61,600 nucleotides of DNA from a bacterium (GTDB lineage: Bacteria; Actinomycetota; Acidimicrobiia; Spongiisociales; ZC4RG35), in contig JAPPFC010000005.1 of assembly GCA_028824015.1 (NCBI GenBank), forward strand, positions 1 through 61,600. Direction: 5' to 3'. The notes beneath the pieces were generated by a model. It did no database searches. It was not told the DNA's origin and saw nothing but the letters and a program-made list of their open reading frames with translations. The translations under genes were made by a program, and so were the position numbers. Positions within the stretch are counted from its first letter, which is position 1. Each line of letters starts with the position of its first letter. This document shows positions 1 through 9,985 of the stretch, piece by piece.

Positions 1-55
1 CAGGAGGTGGGGAATTTCAGTGATCGAGAGTGGGGAATTTCAATGATCGCCAACA
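1..55. mobile_element. IS21-like element terminus
   Basis: Two near-identical 19-nt direct repeats (8-26 and 31-49, one mismatch, 23-nt period) carry the core TGGGGAATTTCA. The outermost bases read, on the minus strand, as an end starting TGTTGGCGATCATTGAAATT. Multiple short tandem terminal repeats and a TGT-type tip are characteristic of IS21-family ends. The repeats cut across an open reading frame that is clearly protein-coding to their right. The body of the element would lie outside the window to the left, so the family call rests on the terminus alone. The limit at base 55 is where the coding sequence stops resembling a defence nuclease domain. Confidence 0.5.
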
Positions 56-413
56 GTAGCTCCTCCCAAGCTTGCCCCACAAAGTCCCCCGCAACCACCG
101 AGCGTATCTGCTGGTCGCTCTTGACAGAGACAGCCCATCTGCGGCACTCTCCATCTTGGTAGGGGAACCACACAAGCATGTCGTCCACGGACCAGCCGCG
201 GGATCTGACCTGGAAATCGACCCTGACCGGTACACCGAGACCCCCAACGACAGGCTCTTCCGCCAACATCGCAGCCGCCAGATACGCACCCACCCTGTCC
301 TCAAAGGCGAACCCACTACCCCCCAGACTCTCTACGGGTTCTACTCTGCCCACAGGTAAAAGCCTAAATCCAGCCCCACCATTTTCTTGCACGACTGCCA
401 ATCGCCAAGCCAT
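56..413 (-). pseudogene. 5' fragment of a nuclease-like defence gene
   Basis: Reading on the minus strand from an ATG at 413 gives an open frame that never stops before the window edge, starting MAWRLAVVQENGGAGFRLL. It contains the blocks FAFEDRVGAYLAAAML, VRVDFQVRSRGWSVDDMLVW and RWAVSVKSDQQIRS, ending VGQAWEELL. The pattern of an acidic DDM(L/V) strand followed by a SVK strand resembles PD-(D/E)xK-type N-terminal domains of large bacterial conflict proteins. About 119 residues survive before the reading frame enters the repeats of an IS21-like terminus, so the gene is probably split and inactive. The domain assignment is by eye; the truncation and the frame are direct observations. The rest of the gene, if it exists, lies beyond the element to the left. 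Confidence 0.5.
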
Positions 414-524
414 CTGTCCTAAGCAACCGGTGGGGGAATGAGAAGTTTCTTGGCGGGTTATTCCTCCATAACGGGTGGCCCAGGAGCCCACCGAGGCATT
501 GGTAGGTTCCAGGCAGCATGGGCA

Positions 525-1625
525 TCAGGCTGCTTTGGCCACCACTTGGGTGCCTGTTATCAGATCAGCGAAACCACGTTGGTAGGGATGGAGACTGCCG
601 AGTCCGTACATCACTACGATCGGAAGGGCCAACACGAATATCCCCATCCCCAAAACCGCATCCAACCTGAGGACACCCACGGCAACAAGCGGGGCATAGA
701 GCACGAAGCTCCGCTTGAAAGCCCGCCACCGCGACAAACGAGAGCCGTCATCAGCCACTACCCGTAGACGGGTTCGCCACTTTCCATAAGTTGTCCCACC
801 GAACGCCACCGCACAGAACCCTTCGTACGCGAAGGCCAGCAAAAGCGTCACCAACAGGGCGGCATCTTCAAACGGCGGCGATCCTTTGACAATCGCCCAA
901 GCGACGGTTGCCACAACCAATAGGGCCACCAACCTATTGTCCTTCCGGCGAGCTTTTCGGATCGTTTCCCAGAGGGGAGATTCCTGCCATGCCTCCATTG
1001 CATCAACCAGTTGGCGGCCGAAAACTGCTATCAAGGGAAGGCGGACAAGCAAGGTAAAGGCCAGCGCGACCCACATCAGAATAAACCCTCCCAGGACTCG
1101 TTGCGCCACAATGCCGTCGAGTATCCACAGTATCTCGGTGTCGAAGTCAGGTACGAGACTATAAGCCAGGACGCCAAGCACGGCACCGATTGTGCCCCCG
1201 AAAGAAAGCAGTTTCAGGAGTGTAAAGTTGCGCTCTTTGGCGCCAAGGGGTAACCCGTTGACGATCGCCTTCACCGCACCGTAAAGGTGCTTTAGCCCGA
1301 AGCCCACCATCACCGCTAGGGGAGTCAACGACAGGTCCAGTGTGTCGCGGAGGGTACCTGGGTCGCTGGTGTATCCAACGAGCCATCCCGCCAGGACCGC
1401 GACCAGTCCGACCTTGCCAAGCAGTAAACCGGGGACGGAATTGGTTAGGCCATCCCAGCCGAATCCTTCGGGCACGGAAGCGGAAGCACCTGTTTGCTCT
1501 TGCGGGGCAAAGCCTTCACCCTCCGATCCGGAAGGCGTCGTTTCGCTGTCGTTCCGGTCAACACCTCCTTGTGCCAAGCTACGAGGGCTGTCTTCGGTTT
1601 CTGGGGACATGTTTGGTCTATTCAT
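525..1625 (-). CDS. RDD-family membrane protein
   Basis: This 366-aa integral membrane protein has a hydrophilic, Ser/Glu/Pro-rich N terminus of about 60 residues. Several hydrophobic segments follow (around 65-85, 95-110, 135-160, 180-205 and 230-290). The C-terminal third is RDD-like: a transmembrane segment, then TTYGKWRTRLRVVADDG, then RAFKRSFVLYAP, another membrane span and a final HPYQRGFADLITGTQVV. RDD proteins are small membrane proteins of mostly unknown function, some linked to ion transport. The N-terminal half has no family I recognise. The gene stands alone, on the same strand as the helicase to its right but about 530 bp from it, so a role in the neighbouring defence genes cannot be claimed. 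The start at 1625 is the first ATG; a second ATG lies five codons in. Confidence 0.75.
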   Translation of the reverse strand: MNRPNMSPETEDSPRSLAQGGVDRNDSETTPSGSEGEGFAPQEQTGASASVPEGFGWDGLTNSVPGLLLGKVGLVAVLAGWLVGYTSDPGTLRDTLDLSLTPLAVMVGFGLKHLYGAVKAIVNGLPLGAKERNFTLLKLLSFGGTIGAVLGVLAYSLVPDFDTEILWILDGIVAQRVLGGFILMWVALAFTLLVRLPLIAVFGRQLVDAMEAWQESPLWETIRKARRKDNRLVALLVVATVAWAIVKGSPPFEDAALLVTLLLAFAYEGFCAVAFGGTTYGKWRTRLRVVADDGSRLSRWRAFKRSFVLYAPLVAVGVLRLDAVLGMGIFVLALPIVVMYGLGSLHPYQRGFADLITGTQVVAKAA

Positions 1626-2152
1626 AGAACGTAATCCTTAGCCGAGGGTCTCCAATCGCTATCGAAGGATGTGCCAGAGCTTCGGGACCCTGGATGGCTC
1701 GACATCCCAAACCGGGCGCACCGCATCAGGCAACCGTTAGAGGGTTGAGCGGTGGTGGTTAGGGAGGAACGATTCGCCGGAGTCGCTGTTCCTGACCATC
1801 CATTGCTTCTGGCATTCACACGGCGAATTATCCCCTGTTGCTGTGACAATCCTCCTTTGCAAGACCGCTCTGTCGCTTGCACGGCCGCCGGGCCGTAACA
1901 TTAACCCGGGTCATTTGGTTTATGTGGAGCACAGGGGTCGTGGTTGGTTCGCTGGTGGCGTGTCTGCCAAACGGTCGCATGTGCGAGATGCACCGATCTG
2001 GTTGACTAGTTGGGCTCTGCTGGGTGATTGCCGCCCCACCTCGCAACGTCTTCAACGCGACCCCGATCCGTGACGAATTCTGGCTGAAACCGTTTCAAGG
2101 ATTCAACAGGCGAAGCTATGACCTGCGCCCATGTATTACGGGCCAACCCCAC
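1626..2152. other. Intergenic region, no gene seen
   Basis: Only short overlapping frames without family resemblance occur here. It lies between the 3' end of the UvrD-like gene and the 5' end of the RDD gene, both on the minus strand, so it should hold the RDD promoter and the helicase terminator. I see no convincing sigma-70 hexamer pair or hairpin. The stretch may be decayed sequence. Confidence 0.4.
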
Positions 2153-4132
2153 TTAGGTAGAGGGACCTTCCAGCGCACCGATGTTCCGCAAGTAAGCCAT
2201 CCCGGCTTCTGATCTCACAGGCCCATGGGCAAGAAGAGACGAGCGCCTTCTCCTCCCTCCAACTCGTGGCACACCGGTGCGGGCAGTCCGCCCAGTTCTT
2301 CTCCCAGACCAGGTGAGGTAAAGGAACTCGGTCGAACGCGTCATAGCAACATACAGCAAGCGTCTTTCCTCATCGGGATCTCGTTCGCCAAGGGGAACAA
2401 CACCCTCCTCTACCCCCACCAAGATTGAGGCGCGTACCGTCAAGCCCTTAGAACTCGTCATCGTCATCAGCCTGACAGCTTCGGCTCCACGCCCACTGCG
2501 TAGGTCTTCCCCCACGGGCTGTATCTGACCTAGAAAACGACCCAACCCTTCTTGCCGGTCCAAGATGTCATCCAACTCCCAAAGGAGTTGACGAAAGCGA
2601 GCCTCACATCCACCAAATTCGTCCGCACGTTCTGACAACCAAGTCCCCCACCCACGATCACCGAGGTCAATTCCCGATAGATCGATGTCTCTGACCAACT
2701 CAAGTATTTGACGCACCGTACGAACAAGGAGAGAGCGTTGCGATGGCATTAACTCTTCAAAGCCGTCTGCAAACTGCAGGAGCAACTGGTCGGCGAAAGT
2801 GCTGGGAACCCCCACCGCGCTCTCATAGAAATAGTCCCTCACCCTAGGGCCGACACCTCGGGTGTGGTGAAGAATGGTCCACCAGGCTAGAGAATCCCTT
2901 TGATTCACGATCAGCCGCGCCAAAGCCAGCAACCTCCGGTTGGACTCTTCGGCAAGCATCTCCTCGACCTCTCCCGGATTCACAACCGGAATGTTCAACT
3001 GTTCAAGTTCAGTAACTAGGTCAGCAGACCAAGCGTTGTTGTAGTTAGTCCTAAAGAGCACCGCGATGTCCTCGGGTGCCACCTTCTGAGTGCCTATTAG
3101 CCATCGCACTAGCCTGGCAACGCCCTGCGTCTCCTGCTTCCAATTCTCGAATCCCAGATACTTCGCCTCGCCTTGTCCGCTTTGTGGAGCCGGCAACAGA
3201 ACAGGCCGCTGAGTACGCTCAGGCAAGCCTTCAATGACGTGCCGGGCCCATCCCAAAATGGACCTGGCGCAACGGTGACTTATGGAGAGCGTGTAGTCCC
3301 TGGCCCCTGGATAGTCACTCAGAAACCGCCTAATACCTACCGGGTGAGCCCGGCGGAAGGAATAGATCGACTGATCATCATCACCAACCGCTACAAGAGC
3401 GTGTCCTCGTGAGGCAATCTGATTCAACACGGATAGATCGCACTGGTTGAGATCTTGATATTCGTCCACCACAAGTACCTGCCAGTAGCCCAGTTCCAAG
3501 TCGGGATGATCCTCAAGGGCTAGCAGGAAGCGATAGGTGAGTTCTGATAGCAGTGAATATCCGAAGACGGCACGGTGCCTCTCCCATATACCAGTGAACC
3601 GATTGCGAACCTCTTCCGGCAGATCCGGATCCTCTGCTGCACAAAGCGACTCCCAGTTTGACGCCATCTCCCGGAAAGCCCGATCAACTGTGCGCACGTC
3701 GCACCCCACCAGAGATTTCAAGTGGTTGCGTATAAGGGTCTTCTGCTCCCATTCGTCCGCAATGCGGATGGGCTCAGGCAATCCTGAAGTTCCAGGGTTG
3801 GCCAACAGAGATGCGATGGAGAAAGAATGGATGGTGCTTGGAGCCAACAACGCTTCGGGGTGCTTTGCTACTTTTTCCTTCAATTCGTTAGTAGCGGATC
3901 TGGTAAATGTCAGCAACTTTCCACGGCCACCTTCTCCTTGCGCTATCCGGAGCATCATCCGTATCACGGTTGCGCTCTTGCCCGTCCCGGGGCCGGCCAG
4001 GACACGACCATGTTGCGCTATGTCGTGGGAGATGATGGCCTGTTGTTCACCTGTTGGGGTCCACGCCACCTGCGAGATTGTAAGAGAATCGCGTGGATTG
4101 TCCCAGAAGCGGCGATAGTCGTTCTGTTGCAC
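2153..4132 (-). CDS. UvrD/Rep-type DNA helicase
   Basis: This 659-aa superfamily 1A helicase is predicted to unwind DNA 3'-5' using ATP. The Walker A motif AGPGTGKS is at residues 46-53. Motif Ia LLTFTRSATNELKEKV, motif II VVDEYQDLN, motif III VGDDDQSIYSFR, motif IV ISHRC, motif V VRLMTMTSSKGL and motif VI RRLLYVAMTRS follow in order, so all catalytic motifs look intact. It starts at a GTG; an Arg-rich stretch lies near the C terminus. It follows the DUF499 gene of the first module on the same strand after a 157-bp gap and could be read from that operon. The second module has no such companion. UvrD-like helicases occur both in repair and in defence islands; the context favours defence. A chromosomal UvrD1 or PcrA is less likely, being longer (about 700-800 aa). 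Confidence 0.85.
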   Translation of the reverse strand: MQQNDYRRFWDNPRDSLTISQVAWTPTGEQQAIISHDIAQHGRVLAGPGTGKSATVIRMMLRIAQGEGGRGKLLTFTRSATNELKEKVAKHPEALLAPSTIHSFSIASLLANPGTSGLPEPIRIADEWEQKTLIRNHLKSLVGCDVRTVDRAFREMASNWESLCAAEDPDLPEEVRNRFTGIWERHRAVFGYSLLSELTYRFLLALEDHPDLELGYWQVLVVDEYQDLNQCDLSVLNQIASRGHALVAVGDDDQSIYSFRRAHPVGIRRFLSDYPGARDYTLSISHRCARSILGWARHVIEGLPERTQRPVLLPAPQSGQGEAKYLGFENWKQETQGVARLVRWLIGTQKVAPEDIAVLFRTNYNNAWSADLVTELEQLNIPVVNPGEVEEMLAEESNRRLLALARLIVNQRDSLAWWTILHHTRGVGPRVRDYFYESAVGVPSTFADQLLLQFADGFEELMPSQRSLLVRTVRQILELVRDIDLSGIDLGDRGWGTWLSERADEFGGCEARFRQLLWELDDILDRQEGLGRFLGQIQPVGEDLRSGRGAEAVRLMTMTSSKGLTVRASILVGVEEGVVPLGERDPDEERRLLYVAMTRSTEFLYLTWSGRRTGRTARTGVPRVGGRRRRSSLLAHGPVRSEAGMAYLRNIGALEGPST

Positions 4133-4289
4133 CGGTTATGGGGGGTCATAACGGCCCGGACTGTAAGCACACCCTCATGCGACCTTCAAGCGCGAGGTGG
4201 CACAGGTTAGGCCGCGTTCTGCAGAAGATCGAGTGGTACCCTCGAACCGGCCACCGGCCAATAGCGCGAGAGCAGTTGGGCTTTCCTGG

Positions 4290-7208
4290 CTACAGATCGG
4301 TGACTGTGGCGTGCATTCCTGTTGCGTTGGCTCTTTCCTCAAGCACCTCCGCGGCGTCGGGTGCCAGGGTGGCTTGCATGGACACTTGCAGCCATGAGAG
4401 TTTTCCTTCATCGACACTGTTGCGGAGAGCGTCGAGCACTACTCGGAGGGAGTCTCTGTTTCCGATGTCGACTGCTAGGGTGGCTGAGAGGGTCACTCGC
4501 TTCTCGCTTGTTGGGGGGTCCCCGCCCGGCGGAGTTGTTTCGTTGTCGTCGCCGTTTGAAACGGTTGGCTCGGTTGGATCTTTGACAGTTTTGGGACCAA
4601 GGCGCTGTATGTCGGATGAAAGGTTGAGATCGGAGCTGCTGTGAGCTTCCCGAGGGTTGCCGTCGCTGTCGACGATTGTCAGTTCTTTGTTTTGAAGGGC
4701 TTGCCAGATGGCTTTGCGCAGGTCCTGTTCGCCGTTTGGCAGGAGAGGGAGACGGGGAACTCGCCAGAAGTCATCGCGTAGTTCCGACAGTGGTTTGCCG
4801 TAGTCACGGTCTTCGAGAATGTGACAGAGTGCTTTGGCGTTGAACTCTCCTGTACCGAATGCTTTTTCGGCGTCCTCTAGCACCTTCCATACGTGCGATC
4901 CGTTGAGTGCTGTCTCGAGGTCGCCTTCGAATCGGTGGTCTGCCCAGCCTCTTTGTCCGTTTCCGATGTCAGCCAGCCAGACTATGTGTTGGTAGGCGGC
5001 CCGGGTTTGTTTGTCGAAGTCTCCGGCGGCCCGGGTGAGTTCTTTGTCGGCCTGGACTTTCAGGTCGGGGTCGTTTTTGACGGACTGTCTTGATGCGACA
5101 CGTTCGGCCGCGAGATGATTCGTGGCTGCTATGACAGCGTTTCGGCGGCGATGGGTATTTACAACAGCAAACACTGCGGAGGAAGCCCAGTTGACGGCGA
5201 GTTTTTTGTTGCCTAGGCCCATTCCTGCCCTAATGGCATCCCGTGTGTTGGTGTCGTTGCCGTTGAGCAGAGAGAACACCCGTGGGTCGAGGATCACGAG
5301 TCGGTTCTTGCGGATGTCGTCTATTGACGCGGCGCTGAGGGTTTCAAGCGGCGAAGCGGTAAGGTTGGGCCGTTCGATGAAGATCGCCGTTGTGAAGGGA
5401 CCGGTGACGACGAGTTGCTCGGCTCGGGCGCGGAGCGCGGTCTCTCGTTCTTCGTCAGGTATTGCGTTTTTGGCGTCTCGTAAGAACATGCCAAAGGTTT
5501 TCCTGGTCGACAGGTAGAGGCGTGGTGGTTGCCCTCCTTTGCCTGGTATCAGCTCCAGTGACGCGAGGCCTTGGTGGGAGTCTTTGAGCGATTCGAGGAC
5601 TACTTGTGCGTCGCCGTATCCATAGGAGAGGTTGGCAACGTGCGTAGCAGCGAGCACCTCTGGAACCGAGCCGCCCTGGCGACCCTGCGGTCGGTCACTA
5701 ATCGAGTAGAGAAGCGTGGCTGTGGCGGCTCGTTCAGCGGCTCGTGGGTTATCCGCTCGGGCAGGGTTGCCGTCGGCGGCAAGATCGATAGCTCGTGCGT
5801 TGCCGCTGGTGTCGTCTTCGTCAACAAGGTCGGTAGCGATGACTTGGCGGTAATTCTGGGCTGTTTTGGCGTCGATTATGAGCCCCGAATCAAGGAGGGC
5901 TTCCCGGACGTCAGCATCGGACAAGACGACATCGCCGGGACCGATCAGAAGGGGTGCCCAGGCTCCGCCCGTCAATAGGCCGGGGTTCTGTTGCGCGGTT
6001 TCTACTGACAATTCGGCTGCCTGGGCTAGACGACGCAGATGAGCGTAAACGGTTGACGCGAATACACGGATGGTGGATCGTACCCGTTGAAAACCGGCAA
6101 CTTGTGACCATTCTTGCTCGGCGAGGTTTATGAGAGCTGGGTGGAACGGGTAACTGCGTTCTACTTGGGCTGCGAAGTCCTCCGTGTCGGCCCACTTGAC
6201 CCTTCCGAACACCTCTTTGGCCCACGCGTGGTCTCGCATTGTCCTCCCAAACACCTCCGTCGTGGCGCTAATTGTTTCTTGTTGGGGGTCGGTTTGGAAG
6301 AGGCGTCTCCTGATGATGTTGGCGAAGTCGTTCGGGGAGGTGACAGCATCGGTAGCTACCTCGCCTCGGGCGGCTTCGGCTTCCAGTTCCTCCCGGCACT
6401 GTTGCCCGAACTGTGACAAAGCGATGGGATCTTTGGTTGAGCCGATCATCACCATGACGGCCACACAGTGTGGAACCTCGTTGGTGTGTCGCATCATCTC
6501 AATCAAGAACGACTGGTCCTTAACAGCCCGCTCGGTCGATCCCGCGGCGGTGACATTGCGCACGTAATGCATGACTTCATCAAACAGAACCAACACAGGC
6601 CTTCCCACGCCGCGGAGTGCGTCCTGGTAGCTGACGGTGTCTTTGTCTTTAGCCCACCTGTTGTGGTCACCTTCATAGAGGCGGAACAAGAATTGCTCCC
6701 ACAAGGTCTTGGCACCGCCGAATGTCTCTGGGTCGGGACGGTCGGGATCCATCTGGTCGCCTGGTAGGGCCACGACGATGGGATTGCCCAGATTCGGATC
6801 AAGCGTCCCTCTCCCGACCCGCTTGGTCGCCTCCTCTATGATTTGGGTTCCGACATCTGTTTCACTGAAACCGGTCGGGTTGGTGGCCATGTGCCACAGA
6901 GCGACCAGAGCATGTGACTTGCCGCCTCCCATGCCCTGATCGAAACGCCACACCGGTTTGGCGGATGCGGATTGTCCACCGCTGCCTCCGAGGCGTAGGG
7001 CGATGTCGGCGGCGATTCGGCACATACTCGGAGATGGATGAGTGATTTCTCCGAAGTAGGAGACTTCTCGGTATGGCGGGTACTCACCAGCGGTTCCGTA
7101 GGCGACTCCTCGGAGACTCATCTGGATGTCTCCTACCGTTCCTGCTGTTTCTACCAGTTCGTCTCGCAGGCGGAGTTCGTTCCACCAAGGCGTCAGTTGT
7201 GTTGTCAT
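4290..7208 (-). CDS. DUF499 ATPase, module 1
   Basis: This 972-aa predicted P-loop ATPase belongs to the DUF499 (COG1483) group. Walker A is GMGGGKSHA at residues 92-100 and Walker B is VLVLFDEVMHYV at about 205-216. A sensor-like VMVMIGSTKD and a motif SYPFHPALI follow. After about residue 860 comes an acidic Pro/Thr/Glu-rich linker (TEPTVSNGDDNETTPPGGD), then a small C-terminal alpha/beta domain. Its start overlaps the stop of the methyltransferase gene by 4 nt (ATGA type), so the two are translationally coupled. It is the third gene of the SNF2/MTase/ATPase operon. DUF499 ATPases accompany DUF1156 methyltransferases in many bacteria and archaea, and PglY/BrxC of BREX are large ATPases of comparable architecture; the exact role is unknown. 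A power source or sensor for a methylation-restriction complex is inferred. Confidence 0.85.
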   Translation of the reverse strand: MTTQLTPWWNELRLRDELVETAGTVGDIQMSLRGVAYGTAGEYPPYREVSYFGEITHPSPSMCRIAADIALRLGGSGGQSASAKPVWRFDQGMGGGKSHALVALWHMATNPTGFSETDVGTQIIEEATKRVGRGTLDPNLGNPIVVALPGDQMDPDRPDPETFGGAKTLWEQFLFRLYEGDHNRWAKDKDTVSYQDALRGVGRPVLVLFDEVMHYVRNVTAAGSTERAVKDQSFLIEMMRHTNEVPHCVAVMVMIGSTKDPIALSQFGQQCREELEAEAARGEVATDAVTSPNDFANIIRRRLFQTDPQQETISATTEVFGRTMRDHAWAKEVFGRVKWADTEDFAAQVERSYPFHPALINLAEQEWSQVAGFQRVRSTIRVFASTVYAHLRRLAQAAELSVETAQQNPGLLTGGAWAPLLIGPGDVVLSDADVREALLDSGLIIDAKTAQNYRQVIATDLVDEDDTSGNARAIDLAADGNPARADNPRAAERAATATLLYSISDRPQGRQGGSVPEVLAATHVANLSYGYGDAQVVLESLKDSHQGLASLELIPGKGGQPPRLYLSTRKTFGMFLRDAKNAIPDEERETALRARAEQLVVTGPFTTAIFIERPNLTASPLETLSAASIDDIRKNRLVILDPRVFSLLNGNDTNTRDAIRAGMGLGNKKLAVNWASSAVFAVVNTHRRRNAVIAATNHLAAERVASRQSVKNDPDLKVQADKELTRAAGDFDKQTRAAYQHIVWLADIGNGQRGWADHRFEGDLETALNGSHVWKVLEDAEKAFGTGEFNAKALCHILEDRDYGKPLSELRDDFWRVPRLPLLPNGEQDLRKAIWQALQNKELTIVDSDGNPREAHSSSDLNLSSDIQRLGPKTVKDPTEPTVSNGDDNETTPPGGDPPTSEKRVTLSATLAVDIGNRDSLRVVLDALRNSVDEGKLSWLQVSMQATLAPDAAEVLEERANATGMHATVTDL

Positions 7209-9985
7209 GGTTGTGCTCCCTGACCGAAGATCGATCGCTGCTGTCCTCTGTCTACTGTCTCTCGTTCCTCGGTTGCCTTCGTGATTTCAATGTTGGCCGC
7301 GGCGTTGGAGACTGGTCTCCGGTTGCGGGTTAGCCATGTGAATATCTCACCGTCGGGGTCTGCTTCGGCGAGTTGGCGGCTTAGTTCGGAGACTACCGAC
7401 CACAGATGCTCATCATCGGCTCGCCCGGACGCGTCAAGAACTTCTGCTGCTCTTATCACATCTTTGCCTGCTCGGGCGAGCGCGAGGGCTACATCAATGA
7501 TTGATGTGTCTTGGTTGATGACCGTGTCGGTGTCGGAGGCGTAGACGAGTTGAACACCTTTCCTTACTTTGGTCATGATGCCGTCAAGATCGAGATCGGC
7601 GCCGGCAACCGCTTGTGCTGTGAGTCGCTGCCAACGTTCTTGAGCTGCGTCGGAGACGTTGCGGCCGTGCTGGCGAACCCAGGACAGAGCGAAACGGGTG
7701 CGTGCGTCGAAGGCCCCGAGAGGTAGCCCGTCGATGCGGATGTCGGCAGCGTCCTCCACGGCCTGCCGGGCAATCAGGAGGAACTTCTCGGCTTCTTCTG
7801 GTTGTGCCTTGTTGTTGAGGATCTGCCTGTAGCGGCCGACGATTTCCATGGCTGGCCCGTAGGCAGCCATCTGTTGGTCCGGAAGGGCCAGCCCGGCCTG
7901 TTCCCACAGCGGTATACGCCGGGCAACCTCTTCCCTGATTTCCCTGGCGACATCGCTGCTTCGCCCGTCCCGGCGGTCAACTGGTGCAGATCGGCAGGCA
8001 AGGGTCATGGTGGTGACAATGTTGGCAGACCCGGCTCCTCCACCTTTTTCGGTTAGAGCCGGCCATGTGCCGGTGAGCACCAGACCCGCATCGGTGATAA
8101 TCCGTAAGAGGCCACGCCACACATCGGGATCGTTGTGGCCGAACACAATCGAGACAACACCGTTAGACGATGTAACGCGACGGGCCTCCATAAGGGCAGC
8201 TGTTAGCTTGGTGTCGTAGAACTTCCGGTCGCGGTGGTCACTAACAGCCGTCCCGCCGCGTTTGACGATGATCTCCTCGGCTTTCTCCTGTACTCCGTCT
8301 GGGTGGGCGGTGATTGAATACCCTGGGTCTGTTGTGTGCAGTGCCCGCTTGAGCCACACATAAAAAAGATCGGACGCGTCTGTGTAGTCAATCATGGCGT
8401 TGTAGGGCGGATCCGTCACAACTGCATCGAAAGTCCCGGTCCTGAAAGGAAGAGCGAGGGCGGACCCTCGCTCTACACGAGCCGGTGTCCCGTCGACTCT
8501 CTCCATCTGAGTCCGCAGGGCCGTCAATGAACCCTTTGAAACTGAATGCCAAGTCCCAGGCCCGTGTCCTGGTCCGGTCTCAAAGTGGTCATAGCCGAAC
8601 CCGATGCTCGACTCGTTGACGAACAGATCTCCCACTTTGGCATTGCCCTTCAAGGTTTCCAGGCGTGCGCCTCGGGTAGCTCGGCGAAGCCGGCGCACCA
8701 CTACCGAAGCCGCGTATCCCACCAGTGCCGACGCGTACTCGTCGCTGGCACCAGCCCGTTGCAACTCCTCCCCGAGATTGGCGATTATGCGGCACAGCCT
8801 GATGAATCCGAGTGTCTGCCGATCGTTGCATAAATCGCCGTAGGTCTTATATCCGTATTTGGAAGGTCGTACCGTGTCGTGGTTTCCGTCAGGGATAGGC
8901 TCCGATGGCACGGCTGGGAGATGTGAAGCGAAAGGACGCTCACGGGTAAGTGCCATGCCAGCGGCTTTGGCGGCGCGGTGTTCGTCTTCAGTGGGGGTTC
9001 GGAACACTTTGCCGAAATCGTCGTCGAGGTCGGCAACGATGAGAAGACGATCCTGCCCGAATCCCTCGTTCATAAGCCTGGTATGGACACCGATGGAGTG
9101 AGAGTGCTGGCAGTTCGGAAACGGACAGACGGCCGATCTGCCTCGCTGGCCGCCGCTTGCGAGCGTGGGTATGGTATCTGGCGGTCCGTCCCGGACTACG
9201 ATGTCAATGACTCCCGAGTTGGGGGCGGCAACAATGCGGTACGACTGTCCGGGGTCGTTCTTCTGAGGATGAGGGCGACGCAGAATCAAAGAACCGGTCA
9301 GAGGGAACCTGTTCCCGCACTCCTGACAGGGAAGGGTTACTGCCCACAGGTATCCCCATGGTTGTTTTCCACCTACTTTGGGATAGAACTCTCCCATGGC
9401 CGCTAAGTAGCGGTCACCGACGGTTCCCAAGACGGTTTCGACGTCTCGGAGGAGTCGGGGTACGTCCTTTGTCCTGAGGTCAAGTTGGCCAGGGTCGGAG
9501 GCGGCTTCTCCAAATGAGAGAGGAGAGTCGCTGTTCCACTTTCGCAATGGGTAGTCGGCGAGGATTTTTCCTGCGAGAGTCGCTACGGGTGAGTAGTCGA
9601 TGGCGGTCCCGCGGACTCCCAGGCGGGCCGCTTCTACGGGAATCATCGCCCGGCCAGAGAACGGGTCGAGCATCCTTACCCCGTTGGGATAATGCTTCTT
9701 TAATTCGGCGGCGAGTTCGGCGTGGCTTGCGTCCCTACCGCCAGGGTTGTTTGGTTCGGGGAAGGCCGACCGGACGAGTCCTTGCAGGCGTCTTTGTTCG
9801 TCGGGACTCTCTGGCCAGGGCAGGAGACTTGTGAGAACTGCTGCTTTCGCCTGGGCGAGGGGCCGTTTGGCGAACCACGTGAACAGATTGGCTTCGCTGT
9901 TGCCGGAGCCCCAGCCTCTCTTCGAGTTATTGGACACTTCCTCGCAGGGAAACCACCGTTCGATCATGCGTGGCCTAGTTGTCAT
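7205..9985 (-). CDS. DUF1156 adenine-specific DNA methyltransferase, module 1
   Basis: This 926-aa protein is a predicted N6-adenine (or N4-cytosine) DNA methyltransferase of the DUF1156/COG1743 type. The DUF1156 block is at the N terminus (MIERWFPCEEVS ... FTWFAKRPLAQAKAA). The AdoMet-binding motif is MLDPFSGRAMIPVEAARLG at about 105-123, and catalytic motif IV DPPYNAMIDY is near 524. A Zn-ribbon-like pair (CQECG near 220 and a CPFPNC motif further on) is embedded between them, and a FGHNDPDVW block lies near 610. The order AdoMet site before DPPY suggests a gamma-type arrangement. The stop overlaps the DUF499 start, and its own start overlaps the SNF2 stop, so all three genes form one tight operon. 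It probably marks host DNA; the recognition site cannot be read from sequence. Confidence 0.88.
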   Translation of the reverse strand: MTTRPRMIERWFPCEEVSNNSKRGWGSGNSEANLFTWFAKRPLAQAKAAVLTSLLPWPESPDEQRRLQGLVRSAFPEPNNPGGRDASHAELAAELKKHYPNGVRMLDPFSGRAMIPVEAARLGVRGTAIDYSPVATLAGKILADYPLRKWNSDSPLSFGEAASDPGQLDLRTKDVPRLLRDVETVLGTVGDRYLAAMGEFYPKVGGKQPWGYLWAVTLPCQECGNRFPLTGSLILRRPHPQKNDPGQSYRIVAAPNSGVIDIVVRDGPPDTIPTLASGGQRGRSAVCPFPNCQHSHSIGVHTRLMNEGFGQDRLLIVADLDDDFGKVFRTPTEDEHRAAKAAGMALTRERPFASHLPAVPSEPIPDGNHDTVRPSKYGYKTYGDLCNDRQTLGFIRLCRIIANLGEELQRAGASDEYASALVGYAASVVVRRLRRATRGARLETLKGNAKVGDLFVNESSIGFGYDHFETGPGHGPGTWHSVSKGSLTALRTQMERVDGTPARVERGSALALPFRTGTFDAVVTDPPYNAMIDYTDASDLFYVWLKRALHTTDPGYSITAHPDGVQEKAEEIIVKRGGTAVSDHRDRKFYDTKLTAALMEARRVTSSNGVVSIVFGHNDPDVWRGLLRIITDAGLVLTGTWPALTEKGGGAGSANIVTTMTLACRSAPVDRRDGRSSDVAREIREEVARRIPLWEQAGLALPDQQMAAYGPAMEIVGRYRQILNNKAQPEEAEKFLLIARQAVEDAADIRIDGLPLGAFDARTRFALSWVRQHGRNVSDAAQERWQRLTAQAVAGADLDLDGIMTKVRKGVQLVYASDTDTVINQDTSIIDVALALARAGKDVIRAAEVLDASGRADDEHLWSVVSELSRQLAEADPDGEIFTWLTRNRRPVSNAAANIEITKATEERETVDRGQQRSIFGQGAQP

